From the NCBI RefSeq assembly GCF_024691275.1, contig NZ_JAILNU010000006.1, positions 1 to 47,007 on the forward strand: DNA of 47,007 nucleotides, given 5' to 3'. Below, in pieces: positions 1-7,706 of the stretch. Source of the stretch: Ruminococcus sp. GTDB lineage: Bacteria; Bacillota; Clostridia; Oscillospirales; Ruminococcaceae. The notes beneath the pieces were generated by a model that did not search any database, had not been told where the DNA came from, and was given only the letters and a program-made list of their open reading frames with translations. The number at the start of each line of letters is the position of its first letter. Positions within the stretch are counted from its first letter, which is position 1. Both the position numbers and the translations under genes were made by a program.

Positions 1-2
1 TA

Positions 3-479
3 CCACTATGTAACACGCCTAATTATGTAAGAACTGGCTGTTGTCGTAAACTTTCTCTTCCTGTAAATACAGGTCGTGAACTTTTACAGTGGTGTGAGCT
101 TCACGCTATACGCAATACTCCGTACATGCTGATTGAAGAGAATGGAGATCTTATGGCTTGGTATAGTCTTTCAAGAAAGTATAAGCAGATGATCCGTGCA
201 GCTCATGTCAGACCGCTTGTATTCGATGCATTGAGAAACACATTTGTATTCAACGCCTTGAATGCAGGGCTTTCCGTTGATGTCATAGAGTTGATACTTG
301 GACTTCAGCCAAGCTATGAGCTCTCAGAAGCAGAATCAGCACAGATCGGGCAAAAACTTGCCTGTGGCTTCTCTGCATCACTAATTGGCGTATTCCCGAG
401 AGTAGACTATACCCCTATCGCTCCTGAAATACAGGACATTCGTCAAAAGAACGAAAGAATGCTCAGACTTATGTATTGA
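3..479 (+). CDS. Partial tyrosine-recombinase-like protein, degenerate C-terminal half
   Basis: The frame is open from base 3 with no start, so the gene begins outside the window. An internal ATG at 126 gives a 117-residue protein, but the frame continues upstream with plausible protein sequence. Layout matches the catalytic half of phage-type integrases: an RKLSLPVNTGRELLQWC stretch like the beta-hairpin region, then LVFDALRNTFVFNALNAGL, where integrases carry HxLRHTxAT. The first His is replaced, the Arg is kept, the later LGH box reads LGL, and no clear Tyr nucleophile context is seen. It may be an inactive or diverged recombinase, or a related DNA-binding protein. The assignment rests on pattern likeness only. 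Confidence 0.5.
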   Translation, partial: PLCNTPNYVRTGCCRKLSLPVNTGRELLQWCELHAIRNTPYMLIEENGDLMAWYSLSRKYKQMIRAAHVRPLVFDALRNTFVFNALNAGLSVDVIELILGLQPSYELSEAESAQIGQKLACGFSASLIGVFPRVDYTPIAPEIQDIRQKNERMLRLMY

Positions 480-503
480 TCCACCCGCAACCTATAAGTG
501 AAA

Positions 504-533
504 GATTCCCTGTGGCGATTGCTACAGGGAATC
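504..533 (+). terminator. Hairpin after the recombinase-like gene
   Basis: A 10-bp perfect stem (GATTCCCTGT with its complement, 10-base loop) starts 25 bases after the stop at 479. The 3' side runs into ACTTTGT, a weak U-tract, so termination is probable but not strong. The rest of 480-704 shows nothing else I can support. Confidence 0.5.
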
Positions 534-704
534 ACTTTGTCTCGTCATTCAAATCGCCTCTACAGTGCGCTATGTAGCCATCTTTAGGCAATCATACATG
601 GATGCCTCTCAAACGCTCTTCTCGTAGAAGTGGGAGTTCCCAACAACGCCTGCACAGGAAGTCTCAGGAACTGCACATGGCAGATTTCTATGCTCATGTC
701 TATC

Positions 705-1235
705 TTATAACCAGTACTGTCTCAGGTACTGGCTTACATCTACGCCGCTCTCCATGTACCTCAATAGTATCTCTGCACAGGCACGGCTATCGCTGTCAGC
801 TTGGTGGTGATTCAGGGCTATATCGTAGTATTCGCACATCACGTCAAGGTTATGCTTCATGTTCGGAAGTACACGCCGACCTATCTGTACCGTACATAAA
901 TAGTCAGCAGCAGCTTTCCATGAAATACCGTAACTCCGTAGACATTGACGAAGAACACTCATATCGAATACAGCATTGTGAGCAACAAGAATGCCTTTGC
1001 TCATGATAGGCTCGATTTTCTCCCACAGTTCAGCAAAGTTCGGAGCGCTTTTGACCTTCTCGGCATCTATGCCTGTTAGCTGGGTGTTGAAGTAGTCGAA
1101 GTGAGTTTCCGGGTTGACGAGAGAGTAGTAATTGGCAACAATCCTGTTATCCTTGATTGCAGATATGCCTATCGCACTCATACGGTCATTGGCACGGTTG
1201 GGTGTCTCAACGTCGAAAGCTATGTATATTGCCAT
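705..1235 (-). CDS. DnaQ-like 3'-5' exonuclease
   Basis: A 176-residue DEDD-superfamily exonuclease of the DNA polymerase III epsilon type. Exo I is FDVET near residue 7, Exo II is the HNAVFD stretch near residue 87, and Exo III is HHQADSD near residue 146, whose His-x-Ala-x-x-Asp spacing marks the DEDDh class. All metal-binding acids are present, so it should be an active two-metal nuclease. It is a single domain with no helicase or polymerase part. I chose ATG at 1235 (AAGGAG nine bases upstream); TTG at 1238 is possible with a 6-base spacer. It lies 168 bases downstream of the 579-residue gene on the same strand and may be co-transcribed. Role inferred: element replication or repair, or a defence effector. 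Confidence 0.85.
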   Translation of the reverse strand: MAIYIAFDVETPNRANDRMSAIGISAIKDNRIVANYYSLVNPETHFDYFNTQLTGIDAEKVKSAPNFAELWEKIEPIMSKGILVAHNAVFDMSVLRQCLRSYGISWKAAADYLCTVQIGRRVLPNMKHNLDVMCEYYDIALNHHQADSDSRACAEILLRYMESGVDVSQYLRQYWL

Positions 1236-1403
1236 CAAGTATCACTCCTTGATCGATAATTGAGGTTGGATGCAGCTACAGTGCATTCTGTGTATGACTG
1301 TAAGCAGATGCCTCTTACAATTGATGCTAGCAGAATCAGGGGGTCTTCAGAGCCTCTGTACTGGTACTTTCAGCATTCGCCTATGATAGTTTTCATACAT
1401 CAT

Positions 1404-3143
1404 TTAGAAATCAGTCATCATATCCTTGATCTTCTGGATATATCTCTCAAGACTCGCTTTAACTTCCTCAAACACGTTACAACGAGAGCTTCTCCAGTCT
1501 CCCCACCTATACGATTCCTGACCATCGTATCCATTCTTACATTGTTCATTCTGTTCATCCATACGCTCCAACTCTTTGTTCATTTCATCAATCGCACCAG
1601 CAAGTTGTTGGCTTTCGGCATACTCCTTCATCTTCTTACCGTGTTCTTGTATACTGCTATCTGCGGTCGAATAAGTATAATTCTTTGGTAAGCTGTTAGC
1701 GAATTTATTGATTTCGGCTCCTACCTCTCCTATCCATTGTAACAAAGCAAATGATAGCTCGGATGCACTGAATGAATGTTCTTGATTGATCTCTTGTTCC
1801 TCTATTTGGCCTTGTTCTAATACATCATATAGCTTATCAAGCTTACTGAGTTCGGGTTCAATCAACATAGGCAACTCGGTATACAGTCGATATGAAGCAT
1901 TGTTAAAGTGGTTTTCGATGTACGATTCCATATATGATTGGGCAACGCTTTCTCGTTCATACTCATTATTACAGAACAATTGTATCATATCTTCGTTAAC
2001 AACAGTTTCATGTATCAGTGAACTCAGATCCAGTGAGATTATCAATTCCATAAGTTCTTCTATGTATCTCTTAGTACATCGATATTGTTCAATGTAGTCT
2101 TGGATAAACCTACTATAGATCAATTCTTGAATCTCGCTATGGGAATACCTACTACCTGACGCCTCATTCCTCTTGTAGTATACACGATAGTTAGAGTCTT
2201 TAGGAGCCTTGATCATATCCGACATGTCAATATTGGGGTAAAGAACTTGTGATTTGTACTTCATTGACGGAATGCATATACTTGGAGGAACAAGAATGTC
2301 ATCGATAATGTGCCATCCTAAAGTATTATCTAAGTTCATGTCAACCTCATCAAATTTCTCATACTTGCTATCTAAGACAATGATGTATTTGAACTCGTGG
2401 TGATGCAGTCGCCTTCCTTCCCATTCACCTGTTATCATATTACGCCTGCCGTATAGGATTTGCAACAGTTCACGTTTCGAGTACTTATATAATTCCTTAA
2501 ATCTATAACGTAGATAACTATAGTCATTATAACAATCAATGTCAAATAGTAGTGGTATGAAGTTTTGGCAAAGAAGCTCATATATCTTTGTGGCCATGAC
2601 TGTTCCATACATATCATCTTTTTCAAGTAACTCCAACAACGGGATACTTCCAATTCTACATTCCTGATCCTGTTCACAACTAGTTGCTACCTGTGCTTCA
2701 CTGCAGCATACTACAATCTCACCATATGGAGCGTATGCACTTGGTGTTTTAAGTACTTCAAATGGTGAATCTGCCGTTCTTACATATGTATAGTTGTATC
2801 GTGGATTCAACACATCAACATTCTTGATGCCGACTGCCGAACAAAAATTAGCTATGCAGTGAAGATCATCGAAATCCTTACTTGTGGGGTCAAACATGAC
2901 CTCAGTGCCAGGGCGATTAACAAAAGTGAGCCCAAATATTTCCATAAGCTTAGCCTGATATGTAGGAGTAAATCTAAGTTCATCCATAAAGCCTGTGCCA
3001 TGTCTGCCCTTACAGATTGTCTTTACATTACTATTATTCTCATCAACATAAAAGTTAACATGTTTGACGCCGTAGATATCTTTCATCAGTGTTTCGAGGC
3101 ACTCCATCTTTACACTTTCATGTTCACTCATCTGCTTACTCAT
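1404..3143 (-). CDS. Unrecognised 579-residue protein of the mobile element
   Basis: I do not recognise this family. It is a soluble-looking protein with no signal peptide or membrane segment. The first 130 residues read as mixed alpha/beta; the middle is rich in Tyr and Asp, with an RLHHHEF stretch near residue 245; the last 250 residues are acidic and helical, with Glu-rich segments suggesting coiled coil, and end in a helical tail. The start is secure: AGGAGG lies 6 bases before ATG. A perfect 27-bp palindrome lies immediately upstream of that ribosome site, so expression is probably repressor-controlled. It is transcribed away from the replication operon, toward the DnaQ-like exonuclease. 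It could be a cargo or defence protein, a replication accessory or a regulator; the sequence does not decide. Confidence 0.8.
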   Translation of the reverse strand: MSKQMSEHESVKMECLETLMKDIYGVKHVNFYVDENNSNVKTICKGRHGTGFMDELRFTPTYQAKLMEIFGLTFVNRPGTEVMFDPTSKDFDDLHCIANFCSAVGIKNVDVLNPRYNYTYVRTADSPFEVLKTPSAYAPYGEIVVCCSEAQVATSCEQDQECRIGSIPLLELLEKDDMYGTVMATKIYELLCQNFIPLLFDIDCYNDYSYLRYRFKELYKYSKRELLQILYGRRNMITGEWEGRRLHHHEFKYIIVLDSKYEKFDEVDMNLDNTLGWHIIDDILVPPSICIPSMKYKSQVLYPNIDMSDMIKAPKDSNYRVYYKRNEASGSRYSHSEIQELIYSRFIQDYIEQYRCTKRYIEELMELIISLDLSSLIHETVVNEDMIQLFCNNEYERESVAQSYMESYIENHFNNASYRLYTELPMLIEPELSKLDKLYDVLEQGQIEEQEINQEHSFSASELSFALLQWIGEVGAEINKFANSLPKNYTYSTADSSIQEHGKKMKEYAESQQLAGAIDEMNKELERMDEQNEQCKNGYDGQESYRWGDWRSSRCNVFEEVKASLERYIQKIKDMMTDF

Positions 3144-3155
3144 ACTATACCTCCT

Positions 3156-3182
3156 GTACGTTCGGAAAGTTTCCGAACGTAC
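3156..3182. promoter_or_regulatory. Perfect 27-bp palindrome, probable operator
   Basis: Two 13-bp arms (GTACGTTCGGAAA and its exact complement) flank one central base. It ends 4 bases before the AGGAGG of the 579-residue gene and lies 41 bases from the -35 of the divergent plus-strand promoter. A dimeric repressor bound here could block the minus-strand transcript; in RNA it could also fold as a hairpin beside the ribosome site. No gene for a conventional repressor is visible in the part of the element seen. Confidence 0.7.
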
Positions 3183-3223
3183 TCAAAAATTTTTTTATAG
3201 GTTCTGAATCTTCCGCTACCCCT

Positions 3224-3251
3224 TTGTTAAGCAAGTAGTTTATAATATAAT
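3224..3251 (+). promoter_or_regulatory. Sigma-A-like promoter of the element's replication operon
   Basis: TTGTTA at 3224, a 16-bp spacer, and TATAAT at 3246. It faces the small gene at 3417 and the helicase genes behind it and leaves a leader of about 160 bases in which I see no strong structure. Confidence 0.6.
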
Positions 3252-3416
3252 CATACCAAGCTGATACAGCGTATTCATTCTGTTATCTCTATGATAGCAG
3301 AAATCAAGGAGCAGGTAAAGGGTGTAAATGTAAACTTTGCCTCTCATTGGTCGAAGAAAACGCTGCACGCTGGCATAACACAAACCCATATACTATCACA
3401 AAGGAGGCGTATCTGT

Positions 3417-3614
3417 ATGGATACTAACAAAAAGAAACGTGACGTAACAAAGTCACAAACACGCGAGAGTAACACAAAAGAGCCGTCCAAGGCAAAGGCT
3501 TCATTGTTGGAAGCAACAGCAATGGGAATCGCATCAGGTCTTCCATTCGAGCTTGTTGAGCCTATAAATCTCGACGAGAACGAAGGTCCGGGACTGACCA
3601 TGATCGTATTCTAA
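3417..3614 (+). CDS. Small 65-residue protein of unknown function
   Basis: The frame could open at 3291, but AAGGAGG at 3401 sits 9 bases before the ATG at 3417, which is the supported start. The first 30 residues are basic and polar with many Lys, Thr and Ser and are probably disordered. The second half (ASLLEATAMGIASGLPFEL) looks like a short helix followed by an acidic turn and a hydrophobic end, LTMIVF. I recognise no domain. It is the first gene of the replication operon, with 26 bases to the SF3 helicase gene, so a regulatory or replication-accessory role is possible. Confidence 0.6.
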   Translation: MDTNKKKRDVTKSQTRESNTKEPSKAKASLLEATAMGIASGLPFELVEPINLDENEGPGLTMIVF

Positions 3615-3640
3615 GAGCTATATGGAAGGAGGAAATCTAA

Positions 3641-5548
3641 ATGAATCCGAACGACAACTCGGCCAATAATGGCTTCACTGTCACATCGTCAGAAGGCATT
3701 TCTCAGGGAGCTGTGGAAGGTGGAACAACATCATCGGCGACAATTGTTCCTAAAGCTGATACAAGTAGCCCTCCATTAAGAATTGCTGGAGCTATAACTC
3801 CAGAAGGAGAAATAGTTCCTGTGCCTACTGATTCAACAATCCCTCGGTCGCCGTTTAACATTGTTAATCCTCTTACTAATGAGGTATTCATACAACTGAC
3901 AGGGCAATCTGATAATAGCACAGCTGCCACAGGTGTCACTGCTAATGCACCACCGTTGAGTGTAGGAGGCTCTCCTCCTACACAGCCACCGTTTCCTCAA
4001 CTTAGTTATGATGAGCGGAAAGCACTTGCTGAAACGACAACAGGCATCAGTGGCACAGCTGCAATGGGTGCCGTTGCCAATCCACCACCGATGAATGTAG
4101 GAAATCTACCTCCACCAAATAATCTTCCATACGTCAGCAGCACAGCTGTAACTGTAGCCACTGCTAACGCACCGCCGCTGACGATGAATGGAGTATACTA
4201 TCCTACAGCATCAGATTCTTACAGTTACATAAGGGACTCGCTCAATGACGAGCAACGATACGAAATAGAGCAAAAGCTCGTTAGGGAGCGTTGGATAGTT
4301 CTGTATAACTCGAAACCATATATGTTTTATAACAGGAGATATGTTCCGATCAATGACATACTTATCATACGTATGATTCTATGGATGATACATGTTACAT
4401 TCGGAATAGATCCTGAACCTATTGATGTTTGTCACAGTATCCTAAAATCAGCGATACCTCGTGCATTTCTTGTTACTGTTCAAGCAAACGATGATCGCTA
4501 CACTATCTTTATAAATGGTAGCTTTGATAACACAACAGGCGATTTTTATGAGAACCAAATTCCTGGAGACTACTTCCATACTATGATCGTCGAAGCAAAC
4601 TTTCTTGGTTTCGATGTTCAGCTTGATCACCCTGTTACAGATAAATTCTTCGGTACGATATCTGGTGGAGACACTCTTTTGATAGAGCTTCTTTATGAGG
4701 TTATCGGTTACTGCATCTCTCCTGATGCCAAAGCAAAGGCTATTTTCGTTCTCTATGGTCCTAACGGTGACAACGGCAAGTCAACCTTCCTGAGAATGCT
4801 TGAATCATTCATCTCTGATTCTGGAGTTGAACACAAGTCAATGAAGACGCTTCTCGGTGATAGATTTGCCATTGGCGAGCTAACCGACAAGAGGATAAAC
4901 ATCTCCGGTGACGAAGGCGCTGTAGATATAAGTAAAGATGCTATTGGTAAGCTGAAATCTCTATCAGGTGGTGATAAAATATCTGCACCTGTTAAGTTCC
5001 AGAATCAAGTAAAGGTTCAACCGTCCTGCAAGATTCTTATTGCCTCCAACTACAACATTGGCATGGCATACTCTGCAATAGATAAAGCTTTCGCTAGAAG
5101 GATCGTACCGATACCCTTCGATTATTCTGTTCCCAAGGATCAACAGGATCCATATCTATTGAATAAGCTGTTGGCTGAGCGAGATGCTGTTTGCACCGAA
5201 GCTATGAGGCATTACATGAAGCTTAAGAACAACAACTACAAGTTCACCAACAGGGACGCTTATCTACAGGAGTTGACATTCGGACCGAGTACACAGCCCT
5301 ACGAACTGGTACGTCAGTTCAGCAATGAGTACTGTGAGTTCACAAATCCTGAAACATTCATATACTCGCAAGAGTTATATGAGGCTTTCGTAAAAAAATA
5401 CGGTGGTGATGTGTTCAAAGACCTATCTGCCTTTTCACAAGCGTTCTACAAGACAAATGAGCATCGAGTAGATAAAGACAGAAAGCGCACAGGAAATATC
5501 AACCAACGTGGCTTCTACGGAGTCCGTCTAAAGGAGGTACTACAATGA
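3641..5548 (+). CDS. D5/P4-type SF3 helicase with repetitive Pro-rich N terminus
   Basis: A 635-residue replication helicase. The C-terminal half matches phage/plasmid P4-family primase-helicases: a D5_N-like region around residues 290-365, Walker A GPNGDNGKST at 373-382, an acidic Walker B context ISGDEGAVD near 421, sensor Asn in IASNYN near 469, and an Arg-finger-like FARR near 485. The first 195 residues instead hold four diverged copies of a low-complexity unit built on TANAPPLSVGG-like text (near residues 40, 100, 145 and 170), probably disordered. No archaeo-eukaryotic primase or Toprim motif is visible, so primer synthesis must come from elsewhere. AAGGAGG lies just before the ATG. 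It overlaps the next gene by 4 bases, indicating translational coupling. Expected role: unwinding at the element's origin. Confidence 0.85.
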   Translation: MNPNDNSANNGFTVTSSEGISQGAVEGGTTSSATIVPKADTSSPPLRIAGAITPEGEIVPVPTDSTIPRSPFNIVNPLTNEVFIQLTGQSDNSTAATGVTANAPPLSVGGSPPTQPPFPQLSYDERKALAETTTGISGTAAMGAVANPPPMNVGNLPPPNNLPYVSSTAVTVATANAPPLTMNGVYYPTASDSYSYIRDSLNDEQRYEIEQKLVRERWIVLYNSKPYMFYNRRYVPINDILIIRMILWMIHVTFGIDPEPIDVCHSILKSAIPRAFLVTVQANDDRYTIFINGSFDNTTGDFYENQIPGDYFHTMIVEANFLGFDVQLDHPVTDKFFGTISGGDTLLIELLYEVIGYCISPDAKAKAIFVLYGPNGDNGKSTFLRMLESFISDSGVEHKSMKTLLGDRFAIGELTDKRINISGDEGAVDISKDAIGKLKSLSGGDKISAPVKFQNQVKVQPSCKILIASNYNIGMAYSAIDKAFARRIVPIPFDYSVPKDQQDPYLLNKLLAERDAVCTEAMRHYMKLKNNNYKFTNRDAYLQELTFGPSTQPYELVRQFSNEYCEFTNPETFIYSQELYEAFVKKYGGDVFKDLSAFSQAFYKTNEHRVDKDRKRTGNINQRGFYGVRLKEVLQ

Positions 5549-7383
5549 TAGTAAAATCCAAGCATACTGAGAAGCACATGAGCAAGAATCTAGAAGTTGT
5601 GCTTGTTGAAGAAGAAAAGCGGTGTAAACTGAACCCCGATTGGGACGACTGCAGGACTTGCTGCTATAAGGTAGGATGTAAAGATGTCGCAGAATGGTCG
5701 CAGCTTATTACTGAACGTAAGAAAGAAGCAGCTGAAGCTACATCAAACGAAACCTTAGTTAACGCGAGTGGACTTGTTGAGACAACAGTAGTCCCCTCTA
5801 ACAAATATCTTGCAGATTTCTTCGATAAGGAAAAAATACGTGAACTTATCTGGGGACAAGCAAGCTTCATATGTACTCAAACTGGCTCAGGCAAGAGCTA
5901 TGCATTAGAAAACATTACATTTGATCTTTCTGGAGAGTACTATGTACTAGTACTCTCCCCTCGATTATGTAATGACCTTCAGTTCTTAAAAGAACTCGCT
6001 GAGAAGATGGGCGTTCCTATTGAGACGCTGAAGGAACTACAGAAGCATATGAGGGTAACAATTACTACATATCAAAGCTTTGTCGGACGAGAATCCGAGT
6101 TTACGGACAAGAAGCTTATAGTAATATGTGACGAGGTTCACTGCTTAAGTGAAGATGCAACCTTTTCATCATATCCTCAGAGAGTGATACGGTGGCTTAA
6201 GAATAATCGTGACAGAACCATAAGGATATATGTTACAGGAACACCAGCTGACATAGCTCCTTTGCTGTGGGATCTTGAGTTTGAGCCCAAGGAAGGTTCT
6301 TTATATCAACCTCTTACATCAAAAGGGATTCTTAATGCTTCATCAAAAGATGTTGTTACGCATAGGCTTGGACAACATACGCGCATCCAACATCTTTACC
6401 TGATGAAGTCAGATTATAACTACATTACGTTCAAAACATATGATAATCTGCAGCAGCTTGCTGATTTCACTAACAAGAACTCAGCAGATGGTCATAAGAC
6501 ATTGATGCTGATCAACGATATCGATAAAGGTCGTGAGTTCAATGCTCTACTAAATCCGCCTGGACAGCAGATCTACTCAGACAGTCTGAATGACGAGCTT
6601 AACGAGGAGATTGAGAAGATCACGATGAACTCCTGCTTCGATTCATCAGTACTGATAACGACCAAGGTCGCAAATAACGGTTTATCGATTCATGATGACA
6701 AAGTGACGATTATCGTCGCTCACTCTTATGATCCTATTGCCATTCAGCAGATCATAGGTCGAGTTAGAGTTAACAGGAAGAATCCGCGAAATATCACGGT
6801 TCTCATTCCTGATTACAACAGTGGTGATTTAGGTCGAATAGAGCATATGCTTTGTGAGCAGCTGAATAAATTCAAAAAAGCGAAAGCTAATCCATACGCA
6901 TTTGATTGTGAGCCATATAGATATTCTTCGCCAGAAGGAAGAATACTTGTTCCTAACGAGCTTGCTATCAAGACTCTTGAAATCAAGCTCAAGTTCATTC
7001 AAAAGCTCAAAGCTGAGGAGCAGGAGAACCCACATGCATTTGTGAGATACATCCTCAGCTTATACGGCAAGGGAAATGTATACAGTGATAAACTGCGTAT
7101 CGACTATGATGCCATTATCGATTGTAAGTCACGTATACAGGAAGCAGCAAAAGTGTTCGAGAAAAGTGATGGCAGTGCTGCTGCATTAGATAAGTTGAGA
7201 GATGGGTTAAGAGCTGCTTTTGAAGCAACTGGAACCGACTTTAAAAGACGTAACAGTAAAAAGGCATTTGATCTTAGCACCAACTTTCAAATTAATACTA
7301 TCAATGACATACTTGAGTATGGTGAAGTAGAACGGCCTGTTCAACAACGCTATATCATGTGTGATAAGGAACCGATAGAGTAG
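5545..7383 (+). CDS. SF2 DEAD/DEAH-type helicase with N-terminal Cys cluster
   Basis: A 612-residue ATPase with SF2 motifs in order: motif I TQTGSGKS (111-118), motif II DEVH (196-199), motif III TGTP (231-234), a motif V-like TKVANNGLSIH stretch, and motif VI QQIIGRVR (401-408). Layout and size resemble herpesvirus origin-binding-like and poxvirus-like DNA helicases more than RNA helicases, but this is by impression. Five cysteines at 27, 36, 39, 40 and 45 may bind zinc or a cluster. The last 140 residues are helical and unassigned. ATG at 5545 overlaps the SF3 helicase stop and has AAGGAGG 7 bases upstream. Pairing with an SF3 helicase suggests one protein opens the origin and the other unwinds. 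Confidence 0.85.
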   Translation: MIVKSKHTEKHMSKNLEVVLVEEEKRCKLNPDWDDCRTCCYKVGCKDVAEWSQLITERKKEAAEATSNETLVNASGLVETTVVPSNKYLADFFDKEKIRELIWGQASFICTQTGSGKSYALENITFDLSGEYYVLVLSPRLCNDLQFLKELAEKMGVPIETLKELQKHMRVTITTYQSFVGRESEFTDKKLIVICDEVHCLSEDATFSSYPQRVIRWLKNNRDRTIRIYVTGTPADIAPLLWDLEFEPKEGSLYQPLTSKGILNASSKDVVTHRLGQHTRIQHLYLMKSDYNYITFKTYDNLQQLADFTNKNSADGHKTLMLINDIDKGREFNALLNPPGQQIYSDSLNDELNEEIEKITMNSCFDSSVLITTKVANNGLSIHDDKVTIIVAHSYDPIAIQQIIGRVRVNRKNPRNITVLIPDYNSGDLGRIEHMLCEQLNKFKKAKANPYAFDCEPYRYSSPEGRILVPNELAIKTLEIKLKFIQKLKAEEQENPHAFVRYILSLYGKGNVYSDKLRIDYDAIIDCKSRIQEAAKVFEKSDGSAAALDKLRDGLRAAFEATGTDFKRRNSKKAFDLSTNFQINTINDILEYGEVERPVQQRYIMCDKEPIE

Positions 7384-7425
7384 TACGAATCGTCTATATA
7401 CTATATAAAGGAAGGAGGTGTCATC

Positions 7426-7650
7426 ATGAAAAAGATGAACAGTATCAACGAAACTTATAAGCTCTGCTGTGAGCACAGTGTGGGCATAAGCAGAGGTTTA
7501 CTTCTCAATCTCGTTAACAGCGGTGAGATACCATGCGTTAAAGCCGGTCGCTCAACACTTGTTAACTGGGAGAAGCTCGTGGAATACCTTGACAATCATA
7601 CACTGCCGCCAAGTGATCCTGAGTCAAAAATCAGAAAGATCTCAGCCTGA
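7426..7650 (+). CDS. Excisionase-like HTH DNA-binding protein
   Basis: A 74-residue protein with the winged-helix layout of the excisionase/HTH_17 family: a helix with GISRGLLLNLVNSGEIPCVKAG, then the wing and VNWEKLVEYLD. Members bind DNA beside the attachment site and steer the integrase toward excision; some only regulate transcription. It sits 56 bases before the integrase gene, the usual place for xis. AGGAGG lies 7 bases before the ATG. The tail is short, polar and basic. Function is inferred from family and position. Confidence 0.8.
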   Translation: MKKMNSINETYKLCCEHSVGISRGLLLNLVNSGEIPCVKAGRSTLVNWEKLVEYLDNHTLPPSDPESKIRKISA

Positions 7651-7706
7651 CCGATATATATGGGGCATTCTCAGGAATGCCCCATATTCATAGAAAGGAG
7701 GCCATT

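Noticed and set aside
602-1006. 134-residue plus-strand reading frame
   Set aside because: It lies antisense to the DnaQ-like exonuclease, which has all three Exo motifs and a good ribosome site; the plus frame has neither.
7677-7706. Upstream start of the integrase
   Set aside because: No ribosome site; ATG 7707 has AAAGGAGG at proper distance and gives an expected N terminus.
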